DNA of 64,000 nt from Chryseobacterium suipulveris (GCF_022811685.1 NZ_CP094532.1:2319501-2383500), one strand, 5' to 3'; shown: positions 1 through 9,388, counted from the first letter of the stretch. The notes: a model not told the origin generated them from the sequence alone. Translations and numbers: made by a program.

Positions 1-1005
1 TGTTGAACCAGGATTTACTTCAGGAATTGCAACACCTGTTGTGAAATCCTGATGAACAGGGAATGTGCCAATCGTAGTTGCAGTAGGATCCGAAGTATTA
101 GTCATCCCCGCAAAGTTAACCGACTTGATCGGTGCGATAGCGGAAGGCGCCGTGGAGGTAAGCGGACCACAATGTGCAACATTTGCATTAGTGTTAAACA
201 TAATTTCTGTACATCCGGTTGCATCTCCTAGGGTGTTCGTTGGAACAACTTTCAGATAAAAAGTTGAGTTAGTTGCAAGTTGCACATCAACATAATTTGC
301 GCCTGAGATTGTACCTGAATAAACATCTGATGCTCCTGAAGAAGAACCAATTGACACCTTATAAGCACCTGCTTGATCAACCGCATTCCAAGAAACCCTT
401 ACGTTACCACCAGAAATTGTGGACCCAGCGGTTGGTGCAGTTACAGTAGCACATCCAGGCACTCCCGTAGGAATATCCTGAACAAAGTTGATATCATCTA
501 CAAAGAAGTTCCCGGTAGATGTTCCAGATCTTCTTACCCAAACACCGAAACCATAAGTTTTCGATGGACTAAGTACACCAGCAGGAATTGTTGCTGTTAA
601 CGACGCACAACTTGTTGTAGCAGCCGCAGTCATCGTAACGGGAGTACCAATTTCAAAAATTGACCAAGAGTTCGATCCTGCGTCAAATACAAAATACGCC
701 AAACTTGCTGTTCCTGTAAGTGTAGCTCCCTTTTTCCAGTTGGCGGTCAAAGTCAGCTTTTGGCCATTACTGGTCTGGTTGATTGCATCCGACATCACCA
801 TCCAACCACTTTGAGTTACACTGGCACTAATGGCGGTTTGTCCTCCCCAAGCACCGTTACAGGCAGCAGCAGCAACGATAGTACCGCCTCCAAATTGCCC
901 GTAAGCACCATTTGCTCCTTGATCTTCAAAGTCACCTGTGAAATTGAACTGTGCATTCGCGCCTATACCTAAGGCAAGAAAGCACGAGAGTAAAAGTTTT
1001 TTCAT
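1..1005 (-). CDS. secreted surface protein with fibronectin III-like repeats, 3' end cut by window
   Basis: The reading frame is open from the ATG at 1005 to the window edge (335 codons, C-terminus missing). It begins with a signal peptide: MKK, a hydrophobic core, and a cleavage region ending in GANAQ near residue 19. Residues about 20-172 form a Gly/Thr/aromatic-rich segment ending in the sequence FFVDDINFV, which is typical of the end of Bacteroidota choice-of-anchor/adhesin domains. From about residue 180 a fibronectin type III-like repeat follows (WNAV, YKVSIGSS, FYLKVVPTN). Proteins of this build usually end in a type IX sorting domain, but that part is outside the window. Probable role: secreted or cell-surface protein, substrate unknown. 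The product class is inferred from composition; the signal peptide and open frame are seen directly. Confidence 0.75.
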   Translation of the reverse strand, partial: MKKLLLSCFLALGIGANAQFNFTGDFEDQGANGAYGQFGGGTIVAAAACNGAWGGQTAISASVTQSGWMVMSDAINQTSNGQKLTLTANWKKGATLTGTASLAYFVFDAGSNSWSIFEIGTPVTMTAAATTSCASLTATIPAGVLSPSKTYGFGVWVRRSGTSTGNFFVDDINFVQDIPTGVPGCATVTAPTAGSTISGGNVRVSWNAVDQAGAYKVSIGSSSGASDVYSGTISGANYVDVQLATNSTFYLKVVPTNTLGDATGCTEIMFNTNANVAHCGPLTSTAPSAIAPIKSVNFAGMTNTSDPTATTIGTFPVHQDFTTGVAIPEVNPGST

Positions 1006-1029
1006 AATGATTTAATTTTGTTAACTTTT

Positions 1030-1037
1030 CAAAAATA
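1030..1037 (-). promoter_or_regulatory. putative -7 box for the secreted protein gene
   Basis: On the minus strand the bases read TATTTTTG, a match to the Bacteroidota -7 consensus TAnnTTTG, 25 bases upstream of the ATG at 1005. No convincing -33 element was seen. Confidence 0.4.
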
Positions 1038-1177
1038 ATAAAAATAATTAGATTCAACCAACAAATCTTAAAAGATTTATCATAATATTTAAATACTTTT
1101 CTATAATATCGCCAAAACCCCTTTAAATACCATCTGTTAACTGTACCTCAATGCAGTATCTGGTCACAAGTCAGTTG

Positions 1178-1477
1178 CTAATCATCCAAAAATTCGCCAA
1201 AAAAAGGAGACCTCGCGCTTAACCTGCGGTTTTCCTCTCTTAATTTTTCCACTTTTTTCAAAAGCTCACTGATAATTTCTAAACCCGGCAGATTCACTTC
1301 CAGGTCATAATGCCAGTTCGCAAAACGTTCAAATACAGGAAGTTCTTCATAAAGAAGATATTTCACACCGTTATCGGTCTCCGTTTTTAGAAGTCCTGAT
1401 TCTTCCAGCGAATCAAAAAAAGTGATTTCTATATTGTAGATTTTCACCAACTCTTCTCTCGAGATTCTTTCGTTCAT
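1178..1477 (-). CDS. cbpM: CbpM-like chaperone modulator
   Basis: A 99-residue protein with an N-terminal MerR-like helix-turn-helix (about residues 1-45: [21 protein letters not shown]) and a C-terminal helical segment ending in a coiled-coil-like stretch ([15 protein letters not shown]). This is the build of CbpM/YccD, which binds the J domain of CbpA and inhibits its co-chaperone and DNA-binding activity. Its ATG overlaps the stop codon of the cbpA-like gene by four bases (ATGA), so the two are translationally coupled, as in other bacteria. Identity rests mainly on this pairing plus the MerR-like fold; it is a short divergent family. Confidence 0.8.
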   Translation of the reverse strand: MNERISREELVKIYNIEITFFDSLEESGLLKTETDNGVKYLLYEELPVFERFANWHYDLEVNLPGLEIISELLKKVEKLREENRRLSARSPFFGEFLDD

Positions 1478-2403
1478 TTCTTTAGATTTTTAAGTTCGCC
1501 GAAAAGTTCTTTTTCTTTTTCCGTTAAATGCGTCGGAAGTTTGACCGTATAGGTCACGAACAAATCGCCATACTCTCCTTCTTTTTTATATACAGGAAAA
1601 CCTTTCCCTTTCAATCTTACCTTCGTGCCATTTTGCGTTTCGGGTTTTACTTTGAGCATTACGTTTCCTTCCAAAGTTGGCACGGTAACTTCGCCACCCA
1701 ACACAGCGGTGTAAAGGTCAATTTCTATGTTGGAACCCAAGTCGTTTCCGTTTCTTTTGAAATGCTGGTCTTCTTTGATATTAAACGTGATGTAGAGGTC
1801 GCCGTTTGGTCCGCCATTAAAACCTGGATTTCCGTGACCTTTAAGTTTGATTTTCTGTCCGTCGGAAATTCCGGCAGGAATTGTAATTCTAACTTTCTTT
1901 CCATTGATTTCAAATGTTTGTTGATGTGTTTTTGCGGCATCTTTTAGGTGCAGATTCAGCTCAGCGGAAATATCCTGTCCTTTAAATTTCCCAGATGCAC
2001 TTCCTCTGGAGCTACCGCCAAAACTTTGTCCGCTTCCGCCAAACATACTTTGGAAGAAATCTGAGAAGTCTTCACCTCCATCGAAATCACCACCGGAAAA
2101 TCCTCCAAAGTTTCCACCGTAACTTCCACTTTGTTGATATTGCCGCTGCTGCTGTTGAGCTTTTTCGTACTCTTCACCATGTTTCCAATGTTCGCCGTAT
2201 TTGTCATACTTTTCCCTGTTTTCAGCATTGCTCAATACTTCATTAGCTTCATTGATTTCTTTAAATTTCTTTTCGGCCTCCTTGTCTCCCGGATTTACGT
2301 CCGGATGGTATTTTCTTGCAAGTTTACGGTACGCTTTCTTGATTTCATCGGCGGTTGCTTTCTTGTCAACACCCAATATTTTGTAATAATCTATATACGC
2401 CAT
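1474..2403 (-). CDS. cbpA: DnaJ-family co-chaperone, CbpA type
   Basis: A 309-residue J-domain protein. Residues about 4-67 are the J domain ([16 protein letters not shown] motif near residue 34). A Gln-rich then Gly/Phe-rich linker covers about 80-140. The rest is the two-lobed DnaJ C-terminal substrate-binding region ([41 protein letters not shown]). The four CXXCXGXG zinc motifs of true DnaJ are absent, which makes it class B/CbpA. It stimulates DnaK ATPase and delivers clients in the cytoplasm. The start at 2403 (MAYIDYYK) is preferred over a start seven codons earlier because J-domain proteins begin within a few residues of the domain. A CAAATTTA at 2422-2429 (TAAATTTG on the minus strand) fits a -7 box. 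Confidence 0.92.
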   Translation of the reverse strand: MAYIDYYKILGVDKKATADEIKKAYRKLARKYHPDVNPGDKEAEKKFKEINEANEVLSNAENREKYDKYGEHWKHGEEYEKAQQQQRQYQQSGSYGGNFGGFSGGDFDGGEDFSDFFQSMFGGSGQSFGGSSRGSASGKFKGQDISAELNLHLKDAAKTHQQTFEINGKKVRITIPAGISDGQKIKLKGHGNPGFNGGPNGDLYITFNIKEDQHFKRNGNDLGSNIEIDLYTAVLGGEVTVPTLEGNVMLKVKPETQNGTKVRLKGKGFPVYKKEGEYGDLFVTYTVKLPTHLTEKEKELFGELKNLKK

Positions 2404-2643
2404 CAGACAAAAACATTTACCCAAATTTAATGAATATAATTTTAAATAACTGAATTTCTTTTGATATTAGAATTTATCCTTTTCCCATTCAATAACCAGG
2501 AACCACCATTCAATAATTGTCAAAGTCCTTCTGATAGCTTAAATGCGAAATTTGTATTTACATCAACAAAATCGGTGTTTTAACGCGAATTAGCTGAACT
2601 TCAATAACTTTACTTACTTTTCATTACAAAACCTTTAAAAATA
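2404..2643. other. intergenic region between cbpA and a TonB-receptor unit
   Basis: About 240 AT-rich bases between divergently transcribed genes. It holds the cbpA -7 box at its left end. No gene or RNA was recognised. Confidence 0.5.
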
Positions 2644-2778
2644 ATGGCTATGAAAACTTTTCTACTATTCTGCACATTGTTTCTAATCGTCCCACAGCAG
2701 ACAATCCTTGAGTTTCCTCAGGAATTCACTACGGCAAATCCCGCAACTGAAAAAATCGAATGTTTGATAAATTGCTAA
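2644..2778 (+). CDS. small exported peptide upstream of TonB receptor
   Basis: A 44-codon frame, MAMKTFLLFCTLFLIVPQQT..., that starts like a signal peptide (positive start, about 14 hydrophobic residues) and ends with two Cys in the last seven residues. It stops 12 bases before the ATG of the TonB-dependent receptor, so it would be cotranscribed. It matches no family I know. It may be a genuine small secreted peptide or a chance frame; the spacing and signal-like N-terminus are the only support. Confidence 0.35.
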   Translation: MAMKTFLLFCTLFLIVPQQTILEFPQEFTTANPATEKIECLINC

Positions 2779-2790
2779 TTTTACAAAGCA

Positions 2791-4824
2791 ATGCCGGGAA
2801 AAAACTTACGCTTTCTTTTATTATTTCTGATTTCCATTTTAGCTTCGGGACAAAGTGACAGTACCGCATTAATTGCTGAAATCACCATCGATGCGTATAA
2901 AAAACCTACAAAATTCATTACCTCAACGAAATCGGTTGCCATCTCCGGAAGTAATTTTCAGAATCAGAATAGTCCCGACCGACTTTTGGAAAGCATCAAT
3001 CTTTTGGCCGGAACCAGAATGGAGGAACGTTCACCGGGAAGTTACCGGCTTTCCGTTCGTGGCAGCACTTTGCGCTCTCCTTTTGGGGTGAGGAATATCA
3101 AAGTTTATCTCGACGATTTCATTCTTTCCGATGCCACAGGAAATACCTATCTAAATTTAATTGACCCAGAACTCATCAGCAAAACCGAAATTTATAAAGG
3201 TCCAGAAAGTGGTGATTTTGGCGCAGTAACGGGTGGAACTGTTTTGCTAAAAACTTCAGATTCAGAAACTAAAACTTTAGGTGTAACCGCCGGAAGTTAT
3301 GGTCTTTTCAAAGAAAACCTAAATTATTCCAAGAATTTTGTAAAGCATTATCTACAGGTTTTTCAAAGTTATCACACTACCGATTCCTACCGTGAACAGT
3401 CGGCAATCAACAGAAAAAGCATTTTTCTGAAAGACCGCTGGAACTATCTTGAAAATCATCAGTTGAACCTGATGTTCCTTTTCACAGATTTGCATTATGA
3501 AACTCCGGGCGGACTCACTTTCGCGCAAATGCAGGCAAACAGAAAACAGTCGAGACCGGCAACTTCTGCACTTCCGGGAGCGAAAGAGCAAAACGCGGGA
3601 ATTTTCAACAAGACTATTCTTGCAGGAATTTCACATCAGTTTCCATTGGCTGAAAATCTCTCACATTTTCTCGTTGTTCAGGGTGCTTATACCGATTTGC
3701 GAAATCCGTTCATTACCAATTATGAAAAAAGATTTGAGAATAATTTTGCACTCAGAACGCATCTTAATTTTGAAAAAAACACAGAACAATGGTTTCTGCA
3801 AACGAGATTAGGTTTGGAAACCGGCTTCAACAAAGGCATTGTGAAAAATTATGATAACGCAAGAGGAACGCCGACCAATCCACAGAATTTTGATGAAATA
3901 AAAACCAACAGCGAATTTGTTTTTCTTTCACAAAAGGCAGATTTCAAGGAAAAAATATTTATGGAAGCTTCACTGAGTTTGAATTCGATGAAATATGACT
4001 GGCAAAATCTTTATCCCAGTTTAGAAAACGGAACGATGAAATTCAAAGATCAATGGTTACCGAACTTTGGAATTTCCTGGTTAATTAAAGATGGTTTTTC
4101 GGTTCGTGGAAAAATTGGAAAAGGAAGTTCGGCGCCAACTTCGGAGGAAATCCGTTCATCAACGCAGCAAATTAATCTGGAACTCGCCCCGGAATACGGT
4201 TGGAATAAGGAAATCGGCATCCGAAAACAATTTAAAAACATCCTCTTTTTGGAAGGAAATTATTTTGATTTCCGTTTGAAGGATGCGATTGTAAGCAAAC
4301 AAAACGAAAATGGACAGGAATATTTCGTGAATGCGGGAGGAACCGTTCAGAAAGGTTTTGAAGTGATTGCCGAAACCAAGAATTTCACCTTTAATTCAAA
4401 GATATTAAATCAAGTAAAGTTTTGGGTTTCTGGAAGTTTTTATGATTTTAAGTTTGAAAATTACCGAAAAAATAATGAAGTTTATTCCGGAAATCAAATT
4501 ACGGGAACGCCTTCTGCAATGCTTCAAAGCGTGATTAATATGAAATTTTTCAACACCATTTCAGTAGATTATTCAAATTTTTATACATCAAAAATTTACT
4601 TGAATGACGCCAATTCTGTGGAAAGCGAACCGAGTTTTGTAGGAAATATGGTGTTCAGATATCCTTTGAATTTCGAAAAAATAAAACTGAATTTCGATCT
4701 CCAGATTCAGAATTTATACAATACCGATTATGTTTTGGGCTATGATATCAACGCTTTTGGTGGAAGATATTACAATTCGGCTGCATTCAGAAATTTTAAT
4801 ATCGGAATGGCCGTAAACTTTTGA
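2791..4824 (+). CDS. TonB-dependent outer membrane receptor
   Basis: A 677-residue receptor with signal peptide (LLLFLISILASGQ). The plug domain spans about residues 45-160, including LLAGTRMEERSPGSYRLSVRGS and VYLDDFILSDATG; the barrel follows and ends in the aromatic-terminated strand FNIGMAVNF, as outer membrane barrels do. It has no N-terminal carboxypeptidase-like or signalling domain, so it resembles the FecA/BtuB/siderophore receptor group, not SusC. Energy comes from the TonB-ExbBD complex in the inner membrane. Substrate cannot be told from sequence; metal chelate is the usual guess for this size. It lacks a SusD neighbour. A perfect hairpin terminator lies about 150 bases downstream. 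Confidence 0.9.
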   Translation: MPGKNLRFLLLFLISILASGQSDSTALIAEITIDAYKKPTKFITSTKSVAISGSNFQNQNSPDRLLESINLLAGTRMEERSPGSYRLSVRGSTLRSPFGVRNIKVYLDDFILSDATGNTYLNLIDPELISKTEIYKGPESGDFGAVTGGTVLLKTSDSETKTLGVTAGSYGLFKENLNYSKNFVKHYLQVFQSYHTTDSYREQSAINRKSIFLKDRWNYLENHQLNLMFLFTDLHYETPGGLTFAQMQANRKQSRPATSALPGAKEQNAGIFNKTILAGISHQFPLAENLSHFLVVQGAYTDLRNPFITNYEKRFENNFALRTHLNFEKNTEQWFLQTRLGLETGFNKGIVKNYDNARGTPTNPQNFDEIKTNSEFVFLSQKADFKEKIFMEASLSLNSMKYDWQNLYPSLENGTMKFKDQWLPNFGISWLIKDGFSVRGKIGKGSSAPTSEEIRSSTQQINLELAPEYGWNKEIGIRKQFKNILFLEGNYFDFRLKDAIVSKQNENGQEYFVNAGGTVQKGFEVIAETKNFTFNSKILNQVKFWVSGSFYDFKFENYRKNNEVYSGNQITGTPSAMLQSVINMKFFNTISVDYSNFYTSKIYLNDANSVESEPSFVGNMVFRYPLNFEKIKLNFDLQIQNLYNTDYVLGYDINAFGGRYYNSAAFRNFNIGMAVNF

Positions 4825-4872
4825 TTTTCCCTTTATTTTTCGTATTTTGTTAGAAACCAAAATAAGAGAAAT

Positions 4873-4947
4873 ATGAAGAAACTAATTGCGATTGGAATTT
4901 TGGCAATGTTTGTTGGCATCTGTAAATCCAAACAAAACGAAAGCTGA
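4873..4947 (+). CDS. very short lipoprotein-like peptide
   Basis: A 24-codon frame, MKKLIAIGILAMFVGICKSK..., that looks like a complete lipoprotein leader (KK, hydrophobic core, Cys at residue 17) with only seven residues after the Cys. It lies between the TonB receptor and a terminator, so it is probably on the same transcript. It could be a real minimal lipoprotein, the stump of a truncated lipoprotein gene, or chance. No homologue is known to me. Confidence 0.3.
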   Translation: MKKLIAIGILAMFVGICKSKQNES

Positions 4948-4980
4948 ATCTGAGACAGATGAGCACGACCATTAAGAAAA

Positions 4981-5006
4981 AGTCCTGAAAAAATCAGGAC
5001 TTTTTC
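4981..5006 (+). terminator. intrinsic terminator of the TonB receptor transcript
   Basis: Perfect 8-bp inverted repeat AGTCCTGA / TCAGGACT with a five-A loop, followed by TTTTC. It ends the plus-strand unit that starts near 2644. Confidence 0.8.
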
Positions 5007-5070
5007 TTTGATTTCAATGATTTCAGAATTGAAATACGTTTCGATACTTCCTTCCGAAATTTTATCAGAT

Positions 5071-7587
5071 TTAATGAGCTGAATATTCCACGATCGCCTT
5101 GTTGATCAAATCAATCTGCTGATTAATGGTCGCGCTTGAAGGATTGGCTTTCAATACCCGCATTTTTTTGGCGAGTCCGTCTTTCAGGATTTGCACGATC
5201 ATCATTTTTGCTTGCGGATTTTGGCCGATCTGTCCTTTTACCTGGGTTAAAACCTTGGTAAGATTTGACGTCGCCTTTAGATTGTCCGAACTCATAATCC
5301 AGTTGAACGCATCTTCTGCAGAAGCTCCCAATTCAGGGTTTTGGAATTTGATGAACGGGTAAAACGCTGCCGTCGATGCGATTGCAGGCATTTGCTTTTC
5401 AATTTTGTTTTTGACGATAGTCGGCAAAAGCTGCGCAATCAGTTCATCATTCGCACCTTCCAAATCGATTTTGTCGGCAAGTGCGGAAACCCTTGATGGA
5501 TCGATCGCCGCAATCGCGCCCAATGACGCACCTTTCACGGAATTGGAAACCGATGACATTCCCTTCTCAAAAAGCGGAAGGTATTTTTTGTCCTTTGTTT
5601 TTGCTAGAGCCGTGATTGCCGATGACTGCACCAAAGTTTTCGGGTCGTTCGAAGCCATTTTTTCCACTTCGGCAAGTGCCGCTTTCTGCTGGTCGGTTTT
5701 CGAAAGATCGAAACCGCTCAACGCTTTCATTCTGATTCTGAAATTTTGGTCCTTGATTGCGGCGACCAAGGTTTTCAGCGAAGCGGCATTTTTGGTCGAG
5801 TTTTCGGCTGCATTTTCAACGGCTTTATATCTGCTCAAGAATTCTTTCGAGTTGGAATACTGCGTGAAATACTGATCCGCTGTTTTGTTGTCGGTAATTT
5901 CGGCGAGCAAAAGTCCGTCAGCATCGATATTGACCAAATCAGGATTTTTAGAAACCGGGAAGCTGAACTCATTTCTGCTCTTCGCGGAAACCCAAACATT
6001 TTTACGCGTCGGTTTGCCATTTTCGTAAACATCGATCGCTAAAGGAAACTGAAAGTACTGACTCTGGTTTTGGTTAATGGAAACTGTCACCGTTTTTTTC
6101 ACGGGTTCATAAGTCGTGGTGTACGAAAGTTTCGGATGTCCGCTTCCGTAAAACCATTGGTTGAAGAACCAGTTCAGATCCTTCCCCGAAATTTTTTCCA
6201 GAGAAAGCCGGAGCTGCTGCGCTTCTCCGGTTCCGTACTCGTTGGTTTTCAGGTAGTCGTTCAACCCTGTAAAAAAGGCGTCGTCACCCAAATAGTTTCT
6301 GAGCATGTGGAGGATATTTCCGCCTTTGTTATACGAAACTCCGTCGAACATATCCTCTTTTGAATGGTAGTTGAAGCGAACCAGATCTTTCGAAATATTC
6401 GATGGATCGCGGAAGTATCCTTCCCGGGTTTTCATCAAAGTATAATCGGCGAAGTCTTTCCCGTATTTGTACTCGTTCCAAAGGTATTCGGAATAGTTGG
6501 CGAAGGACTCGTTAACCGTGAGGTTTGACCACGATTCCGTCGTTACCAGATCGCCAAACCAGTGGTGGAACAACTCGTGAGAAATCACGTCCTCCCAACG
6601 GTTTTCGTCGATCAGGTCGCCCGGTTTTTGCTGCGCCATATCGGAATGAAGAGTTGCCGTCGTGTTTTCCATCGCACCTGATACGTAATCTCTTGCGGTG
6701 ATTTGCGCATACTTGTTCCACGGATAATCGTATTTCAAAAGTTTGGAAAAGAACTCGATCATTTCGGGCGTGTTGCCAAAAATCTGTTTTGCGTACGGTT
6801 CATATTCCTTTTCCACATAATAATCTACGGGAATATTTCGCCATTTATCCTTAACCACGGCATAATCGCCAACTCCCATAAAGAAAAGGTAAGGCGCGTG
6901 TTTCTTGTTCATCACCCAGTAATCGGTGCGCATTCCGCCGGATTCTTTGGTGGAAGATTTCAATTCGCCGTTGGATAAAGTGATGTATTTATCGGGAACG
7001 GTCATGTAAATTTCCTGGGTGGTTTTCTGGTTGGGTTTGTCGATGGTTGGGAACCAAGCCGAACTTGCCTCCGTTTCACCCTGCGTCCAAATTTGGGTAG
7101 GTTTGTCGGGATCTTTTCCCTGCGCATTGATGAAGTACAGTCCTTTTGCGTCCATAATTGCCGCACTTCCCTTCTGTGTCACCTCATTTGGTCTCGCTGT
7201 GTATTTGATATAGACGGTATAATCCTGATTTCGGTTATAGGTCTTATCAAGACTGATTCTGAGCATATCGTTCTTATAGTCGTACTTCAAAGCAGACTTT
7301 GCTCCGTTTTTGTCTAATGAAACTTCGTGGATCAGCATTGCTTTCGCATCCAGAACCAGCGAATCCGAAGGATAGAAATAAGGCGACGCGGAAATCCAAG
7401 CTTCCCCGTTCATCTGCTCCTTCTGGAAATCGAAATTCACCTTGAGTTTGGTGTGCTTCAGCTCGGTCGTTTTGGTGTGCGTTGCTCTGTACACCTCGGT
7501 TCTGCCCGAAGTTTCGGTTTGAGCGAATGAATTTTCCGATGTCATTAAAGCACCGAGAAACAGTGCGGCGATAAGGATTTTTTTCAT
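5071..7587 (-). CDS. M1 family zinc aminopeptidase
   Basis: An 838-residue exported peptidase with signal peptide (MKKILIAALFLGALMTS...FAQ). The exopeptidase motif GAMEN is near residue 305 and the zinc site HELFHHW near 338 with the downstream Glu in NESFANYSEYLW, so all catalytic elements of the M1 (gluzincin) family are present. An N-terminal beta saddle (1-210) precedes the catalytic domain; residues from about 580 on are alpha-helical repeats, the usual ERAP/HEAT-like C-terminal region. It cleaves N-terminal amino acids from peptides, probably in the periplasm. It is the last gene of a minus-strand operon: two small antitoxin-like genes sit 9 bases upstream of it and of each other. Confidence 0.93.
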   Translation of the reverse strand: MKKILIAALFLGALMTSENSFAQTETSGRTEVYRATHTKTTELKHTKLKVNFDFQKEQMNGEAWISASPYFYPSDSLVLDAKAMLIHEVSLDKNGAKSALKYDYKNDMLRISLDKTYNRNQDYTVYIKYTARPNEVTQKGSAAIMDAKGLYFINAQGKDPDKPTQIWTQGETEASSAWFPTIDKPNQKTTQEIYMTVPDKYITLSNGELKSSTKESGGMRTDYWVMNKKHAPYLFFMGVGDYAVVKDKWRNIPVDYYVEKEYEPYAKQIFGNTPEMIEFFSKLLKYDYPWNKYAQITARDYVSGAMENTTATLHSDMAQQKPGDLIDENRWEDVISHELFHHWFGDLVTTESWSNLTVNESFANYSEYLWNEYKYGKDFADYTLMKTREGYFRDPSNISKDLVRFNYHSKEDMFDGVSYNKGGNILHMLRNYLGDDAFFTGLNDYLKTNEYGTGEAQQLRLSLEKISGKDLNWFFNQWFYGSGHPKLSYTTTYEPVKKTVTVSINQNQSQYFQFPLAIDVYENGKPTRKNVWVSAKSRNEFSFPVSKNPDLVNIDADGLLLAEITDNKTADQYFTQYSNSKEFLSRYKAVENAAENSTKNAASLKTLVAAIKDQNFRIRMKALSGFDLSKTDQQKAALAEVEKMASNDPKTLVQSSAITALAKTKDKKYLPLFEKGMSSVSNSVKGASLGAIAAIDPSRVSALADKIDLEGANDELIAQLLPTIVKNKIEKQMPAIASTAAFYPFIKFQNPELGASAEDAFNWIMSSDNLKATSNLTKVLTQVKGQIGQNPQAKMMIVQILKDGLAKKMRVLKANPSSATINQQIDLINKAIVEYSAH

Positions 7588-7596
7588 TTATCTTTT

Positions 7597-7869
7597 CTAA
7601 TTTTCAAATGATGATTTTCGAAATACAGCATCCAACAATTCCTTTGAGTGTTCAACATACCGTCCTTCTTCAAAGTCTTTTTCGCTTTGGTCAATTAATT
7701 TCTTGAACGCTTCCGAACTTTCAATTTCTTCCCATGAATAGGTTTTGTCCTCCTCAACTATCTCAACGGATGCGATTCCTTTCAATTGTGAAAGAAGCTT
7801 ATTTAGGAAAGGCAGGTCGGCGTATTCGTTTAAGTTCAGTCTAATTTCAATTTGTTGAATTTCATCCAA
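7597..7869 (-). CDS. small acidic antitoxin-like protein, paralogue of next gene
   Basis: A 90-residue protein of unknown function. Its first 45 residues give a beta-alpha-beta pattern (IEIRLNLN, LNKLLSQLKGIASVEIVEE), followed by a charged helix (FKKLIDQSEKDFEEGRYVEHSKELL). The second part resembles the C-terminal tail of many small antitoxins (acidic helix then E-E-G-R...S/H-E-E), but no toxin gene follows. It shares the same layout and the pattern LKG(I/V)xSVExxxE with the upstream gene, so the two are diverged tandem duplicates. It ends 9 bases before the aminopeptidase start. Confidence 0.75.
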   Translation of the reverse strand: MDEIQQIEIRLNLNEYADLPFLNKLLSQLKGIASVEIVEEDKTYSWEEIESSEAFKKLIDQSEKDFEEGRYVEHSKELLDAVFRKSSFEN

Positions 7870-7878
7870 AGTTAAAAA

Positions 7879-8106
7879 TTATTTCTGTTTGGGACTGATC
7901 AGGATGTCGAAGATATCGTTCACAATACTTTCGTACTCGCCTTTCTTCAGCTGTTCCTTGCTTTTGTGGAACGCCTTTTTCAGTTCGCTTTCAGGGTTTT
8001 CTTCATCGATCATTTCCACGGATTCCACGCCTTTGATCTGCATCAAAACCTCCCGAAGTTTCTCGGCATCAGTGTTTTGTGCGATATTGATTTTAAGTGA
8101 TTTCAT
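7879..8106 (-). CDS. small antitoxin-like protein, first of tandem pair
   Basis: A 75-residue protein: N-terminal KSLKINIAQ strand, helix LREVLMQIKGVESVEMIDEE, then a helix AFHKSKEQLKKGEYESIVNDIF. It has the same architecture as the neighbouring 90-residue gene and lies 9 bases from it. The N-terminal half looks like half of a ferredoxin-like fold; the C-terminal half is antitoxin-like. Function not recognised. Probably first gene of the operon that ends in the M1 aminopeptidase. Confidence 0.75.
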   Translation of the reverse strand: MKSLKINIAQNTDAEKLREVLMQIKGVESVEMIDEENPESELKKAFHKSKEQLKKGEYESIVNDIFDILISPKQK

Positions 8107-8144
8107 TGAATTATATGTAGTATTTGATGCAGTTTAGTTACAAA

Positions 8145-8170
8145 AAAAGTGAAGGCGAATCTTCACTTTT
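8145..8170 (-). terminator. intrinsic terminator of thyA
   Basis: Stem AAAAGTGAAG / CTTCACTTTT with a six-base loop. On the minus strand it is followed by a run of T, directly downstream of the thyA stop. Confidence 0.8.
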
Positions 8171-8178
8171 AAATATCT

Positions 8179-8973
8179 TTAAACCGCAACAGGAGCTTTT
8201 ATTCCTGGATAAGGTTCATAATTCTCCAACGTGAAATCCTCGTAATCGAAACCGAAAATATCTTTAATTTCAGGGTTCAGCTTCATTGTTGGTAAAGCTT
8301 TCGGAGTTCTCGACAGTTGCTTCTGAACCTGCTCAAAATGGTTGTTGTAGATATGCACATCGCCGAAAGTGTGCACGTAATCGCCCACTTCCAAACCGCA
8401 AACCTGCGCAACCATCATGCATAAAAGCGCATAACTCGCAATATTGAACGGCACGCCGAGAAATACATCCGCGCTTCTTTGGTACAGTTGCAGCGAAAGT
8501 TTTCCTTCCGAAACATAAAACTGAAACAAAGCGTGACACGGCGCTAAAGCCATATTCGGAATTTCTGCGGGATTCCACGCGGAAACGATCAACCTTCTGG
8601 AATCGGGGTTCCTCTTGATTTCGTTGATCACGTCAACAATCTGATCGACAACTTTCCCGTCTTTTCCTTCCCAACTTCGCCATTGCGCACCATAAACAGG
8701 ACCGAGGTTTCCGTCTTTATCTGCCCATTCGTTCCAGATCGAAACGCCATTATCAGTTAGATATTTAATGTTGGTATCGCCTTTCAAAAACCAAAGCAAC
8801 TCGTAAATAATCGACTTCAGATGCACTTTCTTGGTCGTTACCAAAGGAAAACCTTTCGACAGATCATAACGCAACTGGTATCCGAAAACGCTTCGTGTTC
8901 CAGTTCCTGTTCTGTCGGTTTTGTCGGTTCCGTTAACGAGAATATGCTGTAGTAAGTCGAGATAGTTTTGCAT
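8179..8973 (-). CDS. thyA: thymidylate synthase
   Basis: A 264-residue protein, exactly the classic ThyA length when started at MQNYLDLLQ (8973); an in-frame start 17 codons upstream would add a low-complexity tail and is rejected. Visible motifs: folate/phosphate-binding [12 protein letters not shown] near the N-terminus, active-site [12 protein letters not shown] with the nucleophilic Cys near residue 146, and the signature [20 protein letters not shown]. It methylates dUMP to dTMP using methylene-tetrahydrofolate in the cytoplasm. A dihydrofolate reductase gene, often adjacent, is not in this window. Confidence 0.97.
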   Translation of the reverse strand: MQNYLDLLQHILVNGTDKTDRTGTGTRSVFGYQLRYDLSKGFPLVTTKKVHLKSIIYELLWFLKGDTNIKYLTDNGVSIWNEWADKDGNLGPVYGAQWRSWEGKDGKVVDQIVDVINEIKRNPDSRRLIVSAWNPAEIPNMALAPCHALFQFYVSEGKLSLQLYQRSADVFLGVPFNIASYALLCMMVAQVCGLEVGDYVHTFGDVHIYNNHFEQVQKQLSRTPKALPTMKLNPEIKDIFGFDYEDFTLENYEPYPGIKAPVAV

Positions 8974-9360
8974 TTTAAGAATTTGAAGTTTGGGGTTTGA
9001 GGTTGTTGCGCTCAAAAATACCAAATATTTTTAAGAGCTTGACAAAGATTTTTGCAATTTTGCTATCCTTGCATTTCTGTCTTAGAAAAATAGCAAATAA
9101 TGTCTTTCTTGGGTTCTGCACTTGGAGAAAAAATGAATTTGGCATTTTCTGGATTCGTGGAAATTTTTCTCGCAACGCACGCAAAGAAAATTTTACTAAA
9201 TAACTTCATATTTTATGGGCGCAAAGGCATTTCCCTGCCTTTCGGCAGACAGGATTTCGCAAAGACAAACCAAGATTCAATAATAAAGTGTTTATCGACT
9301 TATGTCAAATCGATATATTGGTTTTTAATGGATACTTCATCACAGAATTTAATTCCAAAA
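8974..9360. other. gene-poor region with dispersed-repeat debris
   Basis: No gene supported. Bases about 9178-9265 contain the word pattern cgcaacgcacgcaaag ... gggcgcaaaggca ... cgcaaagacaaac and a small inverted repeat CCTG...CAGG at 9233-9252 (TGCC/GGCA core). The same kind of word occurs near 12960-13120 and 57190-57290, so it appears to be a degenerate dispersed repeat. Confidence 0.5.
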
Positions 9361-9384
9361 ACATGTACATATATCGGTACATGT
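9361..9384 (+). promoter_or_regulatory. operator of the YefM-YoeB type toxin-antitoxin operon
   Basis: Perfect inverted repeat ACATGTAC-N8-GTACATGT. It contains TGTACA at 9364 and GGTACA at 9376, 12 bases apart. YefM/YoeB operators are known to use TGTACA cores at about this spacing, so autorepression by the antitoxin-toxin complex is likely. It overlaps the promoter just upstream of the antitoxin. Confidence 0.75.
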
Positions 9385-9388
9385 TTTG

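Noticed and set aside
5405..5875. 156-codon plus-strand frame antisense to the M1 aminopeptidase
   Set aside because: Shadow frame over the helical C-terminal domain.
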